This document shows, piece after piece, positions 7,312 to 16,871 of a stretch of 23,260 nt of DNA. The DNA is from an uncultured Clostridia bacterium (GTDB lineage: Bacteria; Bacillota; Clostridia; Oscillospirales; CAG-272). How positions within the stretch are numbered: the first letter of the stretch is position 1; each line of letters opens with the position of its first letter. Location: the NCBI GenBank assembly GCA_904501865.1, contig CAJGCF010000015.1:1-23260 (forward strand), read 5' to 3'. The notes under the pieces are model-generated. The model searched no databases, was not told the origin of the DNA, and saw only the letters and a program-made list of their open reading frames with translations. A program made the position numbers and the translations under genes.

Positions 7312-8174
7312 TGTTAAAGAGGATTATAACTTCGATAGTTGCGGTTGCGGTACTTATCCCTGTACTTATCTTTAGCAATACTTGGATATTTCCCGCCGCT
7401 ATTGCCCTTTGCGCGGTCGTTGGATGCTATGAAATGCTTTCCTGCATAGGACAGAAGAAAAACGTGTGGCTTGCGTTGCCTATATATTTGGTGGCAGCCC
7501 TTTGTCCTGTGTTTGTGAGATATTTCTACATATCCGGGCAGGGATCGGATTCTTCATTGGCAAGCTTTCTCAAACTTGCCATAGGGCTTGCTATGATACT
7601 CGCACTTTATATTTTTGGTGTTGCGGTATTTGACAACAAGCGAGTGGCTATTACGGACAGCGGATTGATATTTGCGTCCTGTTTCTATATAATTGCCGCT
7701 TTCACCTCCTTGGTGTATCTGCGTGATTACGTGATGTACGGAATGTATATTTATCTTTTGCCGTTTATATGTGCTTGGGTTACAGATATATTTGCGTATT
7801 TTATAGGCAGATTTCTCGGTAAACATAAACTTATCCCATCTGTAAGTCCTAAAAAAACTGTCGAGGGGGCTATTGGCGGAATTGTCTTTTGCGTGATCGC
7901 TCTTGTAGCGTACGGATTTATTATAGAGAGGTTTGTAGACGGTACGGGTACTGCTCAGGCAAAATATCTTGTTATTGCGATAAGCGGAGTCTTTGTTTCC
8001 GTGGTGTCGCAAACGGGAGATCTTATAATGTCGGTAATTAAAAGACACTATGGCATAAAGGATTATGGCAAGATCTTTCCGGGTCATGGCGGAATCCTTG
8101 ACAGATTTGATTCTGTTATGGCAGTTTCTGTAATTCTTGCGTTTATATGTACCTACTTTAATCTTTTTGCTTAA
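7311..8174 (+). CDS. cdsA: Phosphatidate cytidylyltransferase (CDP-diacylglycerol synthase)
   Basis: A 287-residue integral membrane enzyme making CDP-diacylglycerol from phosphatidate and CTP, the branch point of phospholipid synthesis. About eight hydrophobic segments can be seen, beginning with the first 30 residues. The family signature is present: SPKKTVEGAIGG in the middle, and near the C-terminus VIKRHYGIKDYGKIFPGHGG followed by ILDRFDS, with the metal-binding Asp residues. Its ATG overlaps the uppS stop by one base. Length is normal for the family. Confidence 0.96.
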   Translation: MLKRIITSIVAVAVLIPVLIFSNTWIFPAAIALCAVVGCYEMLSCIGQKKNVWLALPIYLVAALCPVFVRYFYISGQGSDSSLASFLKLAIGLAMILALYIFGVAVFDNKRVAITDSGLIFASCFYIIAAFTSLVYLRDYVMYGMYIYLLPFICAWVTDIFAYFIGRFLGKHKLIPSVSPKKTVEGAIGGIVFCVIALVAYGFIIERFVDGTGTAQAKYLVIAISGVFVSVVSQTGDLIMSVIKRHYGIKDYGKIFPGHGGILDRFDSVMAVSVILAFICTYFNLFA

Positions 8175-8206
8175 AATAACAGAAGTTTATTTTATCGGAG
8201 ACTGGA

Positions 8207-9379
8207 ATGAATAACTCACCTAATATGATAGTCTTAGGCTCCACGGGGTCCGTTGGACGTCAGGCTATAGACGTTGCAAGACAACTGAATATAACGGTAG
8301 ACGCTATATCGGCTCATAAAGACTCGGCATCGGTCGAGGCTCAGGCAAGAGAGCTTAGGGTTAAGGCGTGCGCTATGAGTGACGAGACCGCGGCAAGGGA
8401 TCTGAAAACCCGTCTCGCAGATACTGATATAAAGGTATATGCCGGAAGCCATGGCATATGCGATATGATATCCGAGACCGATTGCAATAATGCTTTGGGG
8501 CAGGTCGTTGAGAACTCTATTTTGGGTGAGGCCGGTCTTAAGCCAACTATGGCCACGCTTGAGGCGGGGAAAAAGCTTGCATTGGCAAATAAGGAATCCC
8601 TGGTGGTTGGCGGAGAGATAGTTATGCGTGCCGCAAAGGAGAGCGGACACGAAATATTGCCCGTTGACAGTGAACATTGTGCGATATACCAATGTTTGCG
8701 AAGCGGCAATAAAAAAGAGATAAAAAATATTATTTTGACGGCATCGGGTGGCCCGTTTTTTGGATATAGCAAGCAGATGCTTGAAGATGTGACGCTTGAA
8801 AAAACTCTGGCGCATCCCACTTGGAATATGGGTGCAAAGATCACGGTCGACAGCGCAACTCTTATGAACAAGGGATTTGAGGTCATTGAAGCGGTGCATC
8901 TGTTTGGCGTAAGCCCGAAGCAAATAAAGGTCGTCGTACATCGGGAAAGTATAATACATTCGGCAGTTGAATATATTGATAACAGCGTAATAGCGCAGAT
9001 GTCAGTACCTGATATGCGGCACTGCGTCCAGTATGCGCTGTCCCACCCGCAAAGAACATGTGCGACTACCGAGGAGCTTGACTTGTTTTCTGTAGGAAAG
9101 CTGACCTTTGCAAAACCTGATATGGACACATTTGTTCTGCTTAGCAAGGCGTTTGAGGTCATTGACAAGGGAGGGGCGCTTCCCGCCGTTTTGAATGCGG
9201 CAAACGAGGAGGCGGTAGCCGCTTTCCTACAAAAGAAAATCAGCTTTTGTAACATAGCAGAGGTGGTATGCAGGACGGTAGACGAGCTTGCGGGCGTTTC
9301 TTCTGTACACGAGCTTGATGATATTCTTCGCGTGTCTGCGGACGCAAGAAGAATTGCTTTGCAATATATTTCGAAATAA
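8207..9379 (+). CDS. dxr: 1-deoxy-D-xylulose 5-phosphate reductoisomerase
   Basis: A 390-residue NADPH-dependent enzyme making 2-C-methyl-D-erythritol 4-phosphate, the committed step of the non-mevalonate isoprenoid pathway. An N-terminal Rossmann motif (VLGSTGSVGRQAIDV), LANKESLVVGG, the metal and substrate site PVDSEHCAIYQCL, TASGGPF, PTWNMGAKITVDSATLMNKG, the flexible-loop motif HRESIIHS and the C-terminal LNAANEEAVAAF are all present. It starts at ATG 8207 after a GGAG, 32 bases downstream of cdsA. With ispG and uppS this operon links isoprenoid supply to wall lipid synthesis. Confidence 0.97.
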   Translation: MNNSPNMIVLGSTGSVGRQAIDVARQLNITVDAISAHKDSASVEAQARELRVKACAMSDETAARDLKTRLADTDIKVYAGSHGICDMISETDCNNALGQVVENSILGEAGLKPTMATLEAGKKLALANKESLVVGGEIVMRAAKESGHEILPVDSEHCAIYQCLRSGNKKEIKNIILTASGGPFFGYSKQMLEDVTLEKTLAHPTWNMGAKITVDSATLMNKGFEVIEAVHLFGVSPKQIKVVVHRESIIHSAVEYIDNSVIAQMSVPDMRHCVQYALSHPQRTCATTEELDLFSVGKLTFAKPDMDTFVLLSKAFEVIDKGGALPAVLNAANEEAVAAFLQKKISFCNIAEVVCRTVDELAGVSSVHELDDILRVSADARRIALQYISK

Positions 9380-9415
9380 AACAATTAAACGTCGTATAAG
9401 ACGTAGCGGAGATTT

Positions 9416-10561
9416 ATGAATACGATTTTATACCTGTTGTTAACACTTCTTCTTCTTAGCATTATGGTTGTGATACACGAGCTTGGCCATTTCCTTTTTG
9501 CCAAGCTTTTTCGCGTTACCGTGTTCGAGTTTTCAATTGGTATGGGCCCTGCCTTGTTTACCACCAAGAAAAAGAAGAAAAAGCAGATTGAGTTTGCCGA
9601 TAGCTTTCACAGTGATGAAACGTCTGCACCGATAGAGCAGACCGATGCTATTGATTCAAGTTCTGAGGAACAACAGAAAACCGTTTTCAGTATAAGGGCG
9701 TTTCCGATAGGAGGATATGTGAGCATGGCGGGGGAGGACGAGGCCTCTACCGACGTCAACGCATTTTGCAACAAGCCCGTCTGGCAGAGGTTTATCATCA
9801 CAATAGCAGGCGCGGTTATGAACATACTTTTAGGCATTATATGTATGTTTTCTCTCGTTGGAATCGAGAGCGCACAGGACGGATACCTCGCATCCAATAC
9901 GATATACGATTTTCAAGAGAATTCCATCTCCAACACTTGCCAATCTCCGCTCATGGCAGGAGATACCGTTATAAAGGTAGACGGAGTCAGGGTTCATACC
10001 GGAAATGAGCTTGTTTACGAGATAATGAACAACGGATACGAGCCCATAGATCTGGTAGTCATAAGGAATGGCGAGGAGATCGTACTCAATGACGTTGTTT
10101 TTCCGACGGAAGAAAGTAGCGGAGTGGTTTTTGGTAATTACGACTTCATTATGCAAGCCGAGAAGGCGGATTTTGGCACCATAATCAAGCATTCTGTGTT
10201 TCGGTCATTCTCTACGGTAAAGGTTATCACAGATAGCCTTGTTGACTTAGTCAGAGGAAGATACGGAGCTGACGCGGTATCTGGACCCGTTGGAATGGCG
10301 GGCGCGGTAGGAGAGGCTACAAAAAGTGGCGCAGATTCCTTATTGTATCTGTTTACGCTTATAACTATGAATCTCGGAGTGTTCAACCTTTTGCCTTTCC
10401 CCGCACTTGACGGAGGCAGACTCATATTCTTGATAATTGAGGGTGTTTTCAGAAAGCCCGTCAAGAGAGAGGTTGAGCAGGCTATAAACACCGTAGGTAT
10501 AATGCTTCTTATGGCACTTATGCTGTTCGTAACCATGAAGGATATATTCAGCCTTTTTTAA
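9416..10561 (+). CDS. rseP: Site-2-type intramembrane zinc metalloprotease (RseP/RasP family) with a charged insertion
   Basis: A 381-residue polytopic membrane protease that cleaves transmembrane segments, for example of anti-sigma factors or signal peptide remnants. The first membrane helix carries the zinc site HELGH (His21, Glu22, His25). A membrane loop motif FPIGGYVSMAGEDEA follows at about residues 96-110, then a PDZ domain (about 150-230). The third catalytic element is FNLLPFPALDGGR with Asp332. Compared with Bacillus RasP there are about 30 extra residues at 51-88: six consecutive lysines, then an acidic, Ser-rich stretch. In the usual topology this would be cytoplasmic. The position between dxr and ispG is the conserved Firmicutes one. 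Confidence 0.95.
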   Translation: MNTILYLLLTLLLLSIMVVIHELGHFLFAKLFRVTVFEFSIGMGPALFTTKKKKKKQIEFADSFHSDETSAPIEQTDAIDSSSEEQQKTVFSIRAFPIGGYVSMAGEDEASTDVNAFCNKPVWQRFIITIAGAVMNILLGIICMFSLVGIESAQDGYLASNTIYDFQENSISNTCQSPLMAGDTVIKVDGVRVHTGNELVYEIMNNGYEPIDLVVIRNGEEIVLNDVVFPTEESSGVVFGNYDFIMQAEKADFGTIIKHSVFRSFSTVKVITDSLVDLVRGRYGADAVSGPVGMAGAVGEATKSGADSLLYLFTLITMNLGVFNLLPFPALDGGRLIFLIIEGVFRKPVKREVEQAINTVGIMLLMALMLFVTMKDIFSLF

Positions 10562-10607
10562 ATTGAATTTTAAAGTATTTAAAATCTTAAAACAGAGGGA
10601 TTATTAT

Positions 10608-11699
10608 ATGGTATATAACGATATCAGACGCAAGACGAGAGAGATCTCTGTCGGAAATATAAAGATCGGTGGGGAAAACAAGATTGCTATTCAATCTATG
10701 ACCAACACCGATACCCGCGATTCTCTTGCTACTCTTGAGCAAATAAAAAAGCTGTCGTCATCCGGCTGTGATATCGTTAGAATAACCGTTCCTGACGAGA
10801 GTGCGGCGGAAACTGTGCGAACAATAAAAGAAAGCGGCATCAATACGCCAATCGTGGCGGATATACACTTTGATTACCGTGCCGCACTCAAGGCTGCAGA
10901 GTACGGAGTTGACAAAATACGCATAAATCCCGGAAATATAGGGGACGAGGATAGAGTGCGCGCGGTAGTAAATGCTTGCAAGGCAAGGCATATTCCCATA
11001 AGAGTCGGAGTAAATAGCGGCTCTGTCGAGAAGCATATTCTTGGCAAATACGGCGCGCCCACACCCGAGGCGTTGTGTGAAAGCGCGATGTATCATACGG
11101 CAATTCTTGAAAAGTATGATTTTTACGATACCGCTATATCTATCAAGTCCTCGGATGTTGCATCAATGATACGTGCCAACCGACTTGTAGCCGAGCGTTG
11201 TGACTATCCTATACATATAGGTGTGACCGAGGCGGGCGATGAAAAAAGCGGAAGCATAAAGAGTGCTATCGGTGTAGGCTCGTTGCTCTGTGACGGTATA
11301 GGAGACACCTTACGCATATCTTTGACGGCAGATCCCGTAAAGGAGGTCGCTGCTGCGAAAGAGCTTTTGAACGCTCTTAATATTGAGGGTCAATGTGGAA
11401 TGAATGTGGTAAGCTGTCCTACCTGTGGACGCACTCGAATAGACCTCATATCCCTCAGTCAAAGGTTTAAAGAGGCGGTAGCCGCGGAGGGATTGTCGGA
11501 TCTGCCTATAACGGTGGCTCTAATGGGTTGTATAGTAAACGGCCCTGGGGAAGCTCACGAGGCGGATATAGGAATCGCGGGCGGAGCAGGAGAGGCGCTT
11601 CTGTTTTCCCACGGACAAGCTATGGGAAAGATCAAGGAAGGCGAAATAATTCACACTCTGATAAAAGAAATAAATAAAATAAAGGACAAAAGATCTTAA
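10608..11699 (+). CDS. ispG: 4-hydroxy-3-methylbut-2-enyl diphosphate synthase (flavodoxin/ferredoxin dependent)
   Basis: A 363-residue iron-sulfur enzyme catalysing the penultimate step of the non-mevalonate pathway. It has the TIM-barrel N-terminal part (IAIQSMTNTDTRD, VADIHFDYRAA, KIRINPGNIG, RVGVNSGS, VTEAG) and the cluster-binding C-terminal part with Cys270 and Cys273 (CPTCGRT), Cys308 and Glu315 (GCIVNGPGEA). ATG 10608 is preferred because AGAGGGA (10594-10600) sits directly upstream; the upstream in-frame extension to 10563 has no binding site. In Bacillus this slot before polC holds proS, so ispG here follows the arrangement I recall from clostridia. polC follows after only three bases. 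Confidence 0.96.
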   Translation: MVYNDIRRKTREISVGNIKIGGENKIAIQSMTNTDTRDSLATLEQIKKLSSSGCDIVRITVPDESAAETVRTIKESGINTPIVADIHFDYRAALKAAEYGVDKIRINPGNIGDEDRVRAVVNACKARHIPIRVGVNSGSVEKHILGKYGAPTPEALCESAMYHTAILEKYDFYDTAISIKSSDVASMIRANRLVAERCDYPIHIGVTEAGDEKSGSIKSAIGVGSLLCDGIGDTLRISLTADPVKEVAAAKELLNALNIEGQCGMNVVSCPTCGRTRIDLISLSQRFKEAVAAEGLSDLPITVALMGCIVNGPGEAHEADIGIAGGAGEALLFSHGQAMGKIKEGEIIHTLIKEINKIKDKRS

Positions 11700-11702
11700 A
11701 TA

Positions 11703-14700
11703 ATGGCTAAGACTTTTTTACAAATTTTTGAAAGATACAAGCCGACTCCACAGCAAGCCGAGATACTTGACAAGGCTCAAGATATAAAAATACAGGCAGA
11801 CAAAGTAAACAGAATGATCCAGGCAAGCGTAAGCTTTCCCAATCTTGTCAAAAAGGATGATCTGTATGCTATCGAGTTGGCAATATGCAAGGCGTATGAA
11901 TTGAACCTTGTAAAGATAATGCCGCATTATCCCGCAGAGATGTTTGACGGGGACTATATTCCCGAGCTCTTAAAGGAGACTGAAACTGTAGGCATAGTTG
12001 CAAGGGGATTTTTCAATAAATACAGATTCAGACTCGATAGCAGAACCTTGACTCTTGAGCTTCCATTTGAGGAGAATGGTGTGTCTCTGTTGTATGATGC
12101 GAGGACACCCGATGTAATGCAGGCTATAATTCTGTCCGAGTTCAACATAAATATCAAAGTAAACATTATACATACAAGTGATGAGCTCTTTTTGGCAAGT
12201 AATAATTCACTTGCTCAAAAGCAAGAGGAGTTTGACAAGAAATTGGCTGAGGAGGCAAGAAACTATCAGTCAAGGGTAGCTCAACGCACATCTGATGTCG
12301 CGGAGGAGACTGTATTACCGAGAAAGACAACTCTGTTTGATGAAAATTCGGTCGCGGAGACAGATAACGGAATCTGCCGTATAGGACACGCCTCGTTCGA
12401 CGTTGCTTCCCCCGACTACATTTTTGGAGATCCCTTCGTTATTGCGCCCGTAGCTATCTCGTCTATAACCGAGCCGCAAAGAAATATCGTCATAGTAGGT
12501 ACGGTATTTGGATATACGGCAGAGTCGAGCCGCTCGGGTGAGAAGATGAACGTTTCTTTTTCCATAACGGATCAATCCTCATCTATTGAGGTCAAGTGCT
12601 TTGCCACTATGGAGGATTTTGATATCATTTCGGCTAACGTTAAAAACGGAGCTGTGATAGCTATCAAGGGATACACAAAGAAAGAGCTGCGCAAGGATAG
12701 GACAGAGGGCACAGAGCTGCAATTTTATTTTAGCAATATTGCCAAAGTAAAAAGAATAGCAAGAGAAGATAATGCGCCCGTAAAAAGAGTAGAGCTTCAT
12801 CTTCACACTAACATGTCGCATATGGATGCTCTCATACCGCCCGATGTTGCGGTAAAGCAGGCAAAGGCGTGGGGACATCCCGCGGTCGCTATTACCGATC
12901 ACGGAACCGCGCAGGGTTACCAGGAGGCTATGCTCGCGTCCGAGAAAATAGGGCAGAAGGTAATATACGGACTTGAGGCTTATTTTGTCAACGATACCGC
13001 GGGAGCGATATACGGGGCATATAACGAGGATCTTGATGCCGAGACTATCGTCTTTGACATTGAGACCACTGGACTTTCCGTTCAGAATTGCAAGATAACC
13101 GAAATAGGTGCGGTAAAGGTCAGAAACGGTGAAATAATTGATACCTTCAATACCTTTGTGAATCCCGAGGTTCCGATTCCTGCGGAGATAGTAGAGCTAA
13201 CGTCTATTACCGATGAAATGGTTGCGGACGCGCCCAAGACCGAGGAAGCCCTCACAATGTTTTTTGATTTTGTGGGAGGAAAAAAGAAACTTCTCGTAGC
13301 GCATAATGCGGACTTTGATACAGGCTTTATCAGATATGCCGCTAAAGAGTGTGGGATGGAGTTTACAAACCCATACCTTGATACAGTTGCGCTCTCAAGA
13401 TTTTTAAATCCAGAGCTTAAGAAGCACAAGCTGGATTCTCTTGCTGAATATTATAAGCTCGGTGATTTTAATCACCATAGAGCCTGTGATGATGCGGCTA
13501 TGCTTGCGGCAATCTATTTTAAGATGCTGCAAAAGATGAAGGATCAGGACATAAAGAGCTTCGATCAGCTCAAGAGGGATATGAGTGTTAATTCCAACCC
13601 CTTAAACCTCAAGCCATATCACCAGATAATTTTAGTCAAGAACAAAATAGGTCTTAAAAATCTCTATAAGCTTATTTCGTATGGATTTTTGAAATATTAC
13701 AAGAGACACCCGAGAGTACCAAAAACCGAGCTTGAAAAGCACCGTGAGGGACTGATTATCGGCTCTGCGTGTGAGGCGGGTGAGCTTTTTACGGCTATTC
13801 TTGAGAATAAGCCTGAGGCAGAGATAGAGGAAATAGTCAATTTCTACGATTACCTTGAGATACAGCCCATTTCCAACAACAGATTTTTGGTAGCGGAGGA
13901 AAAGGCTCGTGATGACGAGGATTTGCGTAATCTCAACCGTAGGATAGTTGAGCTTGGAGAGAGATATAATAAGCCCGTTGTGGCTACGTGTGACGCCCAT
14001 TTCCTTAACGATGAGGACGAGCTGTACCGAAAGATATTGCTCGCAGGTCAGAAATTTAAGGATTTCGATAAGGATTCTCGCATTTATTACCGTACGACCG
14101 AGGAGATGCTTGAGGAATTTGCTTATCTCGGCGAGGAAAAAGCATACGAGGTTGTAGTCAAGAATACCAATCTTATCAACGATATGATAGATGACGATAT
14201 TCGTCCTTTTCCTAAGGGCACGTTTACACCCGATATGGAGGGCGCGGAGGAGGATCTGACACGGATATGCTATGACAGAGCAAAATCAATGTACGGAGAT
14301 CCGCTTCCCGAGCTTGTTGCTACCAGACTTGATAAGGAGCTTACTTCCATAATCAATAATGGATTTGCTGTATTGTATATGATCGCTCAAAAGCTCGTAT
14401 GGTACAGTGAGAAGCAGGGATATCTTGTAGGCTCGAGGGGCTCGGTAGGTTCGTCGTTTGTCGCGTCAATGGCTGGAATATCCGAGGTCAACCCACTGCC
14501 GCCTCATTATTGGTGCCCGAACTGTCAGTACAATGATTTTTCCAATCCTGACAAGGTGGGATCTGGCTTTGACCTTCCTGATAAAAACTGCCCTAGGTGT
14601 GGCACAAAGTTGAAAGCCGACGGACATCATATCCCGTTTGAGACCTTCCTTGGATTCCACGGTGACAAGTCCCCCGATATCGACCTCAACTTTTCGGGCG

Positions 14701-16094
14701 AAGTACAGGGGAAGGTGCATAAGTACACTGAGGAGCTCTTTGGAGCAGAGAACGTTTTCCGCGCAGGTACGGTGGGCACACTTGCCGATAAAACTGCCTA
14801 CGGTTACGTTATGAAATATCTTGAGGAAAAGGGAATAAGCCTGCCCCGTGCCGAGGTCAATCGAATAGTGTCCAACTGTGTAGGTGTAAAGCGCTCTACG
14901 GGTCAGCACCCAGGTGGAATAGTCGTTGTTCCCAAGCAATATGAAATATACGATTTCTGTCCCGTGCAGCATCCCGCGGATGATCCTACGTCGGATATAG
15001 TAACCACGCACTTCACGTTCGAGTATCTGCACGACACGCTTCTCAAGCTTGACGAGCTCGGACACGATATTCCTACAAAATACAAGTATCTTGAAAAGTA
15101 TTCCAACACAAGCGTTATGGACGTTCCTATGAACGATCCTGCGGTGTATGAGCTTTTCGAGTCAACTAAGCCTCTCGGAGTTTCTCCCGAGGATATAGGT
15201 TCTACTGTAGGCACATACGGTCTTCCCGAATTTGGAACGAAATTCGTTATTGGAATGGTGGAGGAAGCAAAGCCAAAATCCTTCGCGGACCTTTTGCAGA
15301 TATCAGGACTGTCTCACGGTACGGACGTATGGCTTGGAAATGCTCAGGAGCTTATCAAAAACGGAATCTGTGATATTTCTCACGTTATCGGATGTCGAGA
15401 CAATATAATGAATGACCTTATCGGATACGGAGTTGAAAAGTCGCTTTCATTCAAGATAATGGAGGCGGTGCGAAAGGGTAAAGGACTTACTCCCGAATTT
15501 GAGGATGCTATGAGGGCGGCAAACGTTCCCGAATGGTATATGGATTCCTGTAAAAAGATAAAGTATATGTTCCCGAAAGCTCATGCGGCAGCGTACGTTA
15601 TGTCGGCCATACGTCTTGGCTGGTACAAGGTGCATATACCGCTGGCGTTCTATTGCTCGATGTTTACTGTGGCTCCGGGTGGATTTGATGCCGAAATAGT
15701 AATGGGCGGCAAATCACGCGTGAAAGCTACTATTCAGGAAATAGAAAAGCTTGGCAAGGAAGCGACCCCAAAAGAGCAGCAGAGTATCCCTACATTGTTG
15801 CTTATCAATGAGGCTATGGCGCGCGGAATTAAGTTCCTGCCGATCAATATTTTGAAATCCGATGCTTCTGCATTTGTTCCCGAAAACGGAGCAATAAGAA
15901 TGCCTTTCTCGGCACTCTCGGGACTGGGTGAGAATGCTGCGGCAAATATCGTTGCTGCGAGAGACGAAGAGCCATTCTTCTCGGTGGAGGATTTGCAGAT
16001 ACGAGCAAAGTTATCCAAGTCCGTTATCGAGGTACTTAGGAAGAACAAGGTACTTGAAGGGCTTAATGAAACAGATCAGTTGAGCTTCTTCTGA
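11703..16094 (+). CDS. polC: DNA polymerase III subunit alpha, PolC type
   Basis: A 1463-residue replicative polymerase with built-in proofreading, the Gram-positive type. Domains in order are an N-terminal region (1-about 230), an OB-fold (about 260-350) and a PHP domain starting at VELHLHT (His366, His368). The DEDDh 3'-5' exonuclease is inserted from about 445 (FDIETTGLS, Asp452, Glu454) to 610, and the PHP remainder follows. The polymerase core has the zinc-binding Cys938, Cys941, Cys963 and Cys966, and the catalytic Asp992 and Asp994 in SPDIDLNFSG. The C-terminus has GLSHGTDVW and KAHAAAYVMSA. Length is normal and everything looks intact. The start is only three bases after ispG with a weak binding site, suggesting coupled translation. 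The operon ends with a strong terminator. Confidence 0.98.
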   Translation: MAKTFLQIFERYKPTPQQAEILDKAQDIKIQADKVNRMIQASVSFPNLVKKDDLYAIELAICKAYELNLVKIMPHYPAEMFDGDYIPELLKETETVGIVARGFFNKYRFRLDSRTLTLELPFEENGVSLLYDARTPDVMQAIILSEFNINIKVNIIHTSDELFLASNNSLAQKQEEFDKKLAEEARNYQSRVAQRTSDVAEETVLPRKTTLFDENSVAETDNGICRIGHASFDVASPDYIFGDPFVIAPVAISSITEPQRNIVIVGTVFGYTAESSRSGEKMNVSFSITDQSSSIEVKCFATMEDFDIISANVKNGAVIAIKGYTKKELRKDRTEGTELQFYFSNIAKVKRIAREDNAPVKRVELHLHTNMSHMDALIPPDVAVKQAKAWGHPAVAITDHGTAQGYQEAMLASEKIGQKVIYGLEAYFVNDTAGAIYGAYNEDLDAETIVFDIETTGLSVQNCKITEIGAVKVRNGEIIDTFNTFVNPEVPIPAEIVELTSITDEMVADAPKTEEALTMFFDFVGGKKKLLVAHNADFDTGFIRYAAKECGMEFTNPYLDTVALSRFLNPELKKHKLDSLAEYYKLGDFNHHRACDDAAMLAAIYFKMLQKMKDQDIKSFDQLKRDMSVNSNPLNLKPYHQIILVKNKIGLKNLYKLISYGFLKYYKRHPRVPKTELEKHREGLIIGSACEAGELFTAILENKPEAEIEEIVNFYDYLEIQPISNNRFLVAEEKARDDEDLRNLNRRIVELGERYNKPVVATCDAHFLNDEDELYRKILLAGQKFKDFDKDSRIYYRTTEEMLEEFAYLGEEKAYEVVVKNTNLINDMIDDDIRPFPKGTFTPDMEGAEEDLTRICYDRAKSMYGDPLPELVATRLDKELTSIINNGFAVLYMIAQKLVWYSEKQGYLVGSRGSVGSSFVASMAGISEVNPLPPHYWCPNCQYNDFSNPDKVGSGFDLPDKNCPRCGTKLKADGHHIPFETFLGFHGDKSPDIDLNFSGEVQGKVHKYTEELFGAENVFRAGTVGTLADKTAYGYVMKYLEEKGISLPRAEVNRIVSNCVGVKRSTGQHPGGIVVVPKQYEIYDFCPVQHPADDPTSDIVTTHFTFEYLHDTLLKLDELGHDIPTKYKYLEKYSNTSVMDVPMNDPAVYELFESTKPLGVSPEDIGSTVGTYGLPEFGTKFVIGMVEEAKPKSFADLLQISGLSHGTDVWLGNAQELIKNGICDISHVIGCRDNIMNDLIGYGVEKSLSFKIMEAVRKGKGLTPEFEDAMRAANVPEWYMDSCKKIKYMFPKAHAAAYVMSAIRLGWYKVHIPLAFYCSMFTVAPGGFDAEIVMGGKSRVKATIQEIEKLGKEATPKEQQSIPTLLLINEAMARGIKFLPINILKSDASAFVPENGAIRMPFSALSGLGENAAANIVAARDEEPFFSVEDLQIRAKLSKSVIEVLRKNKVLEGLNETDQLSFF

Positions 16095-16101
16095 CACAAA
16101 C

Positions 16102-16135
16102 CCCCCCCGACCATTTCGGTCGGGGGGGATTTTTT
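16102..16135. terminator. Bidirectional terminator between convergent polC and the LRR gene
   Basis: A perfect 11-bp GC-rich stem (cccccccgacc at 16102-16112 and ggtcggggggg at 16118-16128) with a five-base loop is followed by Ts on the plus strand. On the minus strand it lies nine bases beyond the stop of the LRR gene and is followed by a TTTG tract, so it can serve both genes. Confidence 0.93.
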
Positions 16136-16143
16136 ATATGTTG

Positions 16144-16800
16144 TCAGGAAGCATTTCTTTGACCGCACTCAAAAAACGCGTCGCGATTGACCACGGTAGC
16201 CTTTGGAACAGTTATGTCTGTGAGAGATATGCAATACGCAAAGGCATATTCGTCAATATATTCAAGATGCTCGGGCACTACAACCCGACTAAGATTTTCG
16301 CAGGCATAAAAGGTTCCGCTCTCTATGATTTTGATGCCTTGAGGCAGGGAAGCGTATATAAGATTGTGACAACCCTCGAAAGCAGAGTGGCCTATTTCCA
16401 AAATGCTGTCGGGAAGATGCGCTGTGGTAAGGCTTGGACAGTAGGCAAAGCATTTATCTCCGATTTTTTTGATTTTAGAGCTTAAACCTATATCGGTGAG
16501 GGCATCACAGCCCATAAAGGCTCTGTCGCCTATCTCTGAAACACCAAAAGCGCTGATGCATTCAAGCTTTACGCAAAAGGCAAATGCATTCCTTCCAATA
16601 ATAGATAATGAATAAGGCAAAACAACGCTTTTTATATCGGAACGAGAAAATGCGCCGTCTCCAATACCTACGACTGTTTTGCCGTCAATAAACTCGGGTA
16701 TTACGATGTCCTTATCCTCGCAAGAGCCGATCGAACGGAGAATAACTGCTCCGTTTTTAATTATGTCGTACTCAAAGCCGAGAGATATTTTGTTATTCAT
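16144..16800 (-). CDS. BspA-like leucine-rich repeat (LRR_5) protein, cytoplasmic
   Basis: A 218-residue protein made almost wholly of repeats of about 23 residues of the Treponema/BspA type, with the pattern IG-x-x-AF-x-x-C-x-x-L-x-x-(I/V)-x-(L/V)P. Examples are IGRNAFAFCVKLECI, IGDRAFMGCDALTDI, IGDKCFAYCPSLTTAHLP, IGHSAFEGCHNLIYASLP and IDEYAFAYCISLTDITVP. Such repeats give a curved beta-solenoid used for binding other proteins. Many family members are surface proteins, but here there is no signal peptide or membrane segment, so a cytoplasmic place is inferred. ATG 16800 was chosen for AGGAGG ten bases upstream; a TTG at 16824 would overlap that site. It has its own consensus promoter and runs convergently to polC. 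The binding partner is unknown. Confidence 0.85.
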   Translation of the reverse strand: MNNKISLGFEYDIIKNGAVILRSIGSCEDKDIVIPEFIDGKTVVGIGDGAFSRSDIKSVVLPYSLSIIGRNAFAFCVKLECISAFGVSEIGDRAFMGCDALTDIGLSSKIKKIGDKCFAYCPSLTTAHLPDSILEIGHSAFEGCHNLIYASLPQGIKIIESGTFYACENLSRVVVPEHLEYIDEYAFAYCISLTDITVPKATVVNRDAFFECGQRNAS

Positions 16801-16842
16801 CTTACGATCGCCTCCTCTCCCCAAAAGTCCACTTCAAGTTAT

Positions 16843-16871
16843 ATTTTACACCAAAAAGCAATTTTTGTCAA
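16843..16871 (-). promoter_or_regulatory. Promoter of the LRR gene (minus strand)
   Basis: Read on the minus strand, TTGACA (16871-16866) and TAAAAT (16848-16843) are separated by 17 bases and precede the ATG at 16800 by about 40 bases. Confidence 0.8.

Noticed and set aside
8341..9384. Long open frame of 347 codons on the minus strand opposite dxr
   Set aside because: The plus strand encodes a full-length, motif-complete dxr. The antisense frame has no ribosome binding site, no recognisable domain and the composition of a codon-position shadow.
16101..16128. Runs of C and G as a possible phase-variation tract
   Set aside because: The two runs form the arms of a perfect terminator stem between convergent genes and are outside any coding frame.
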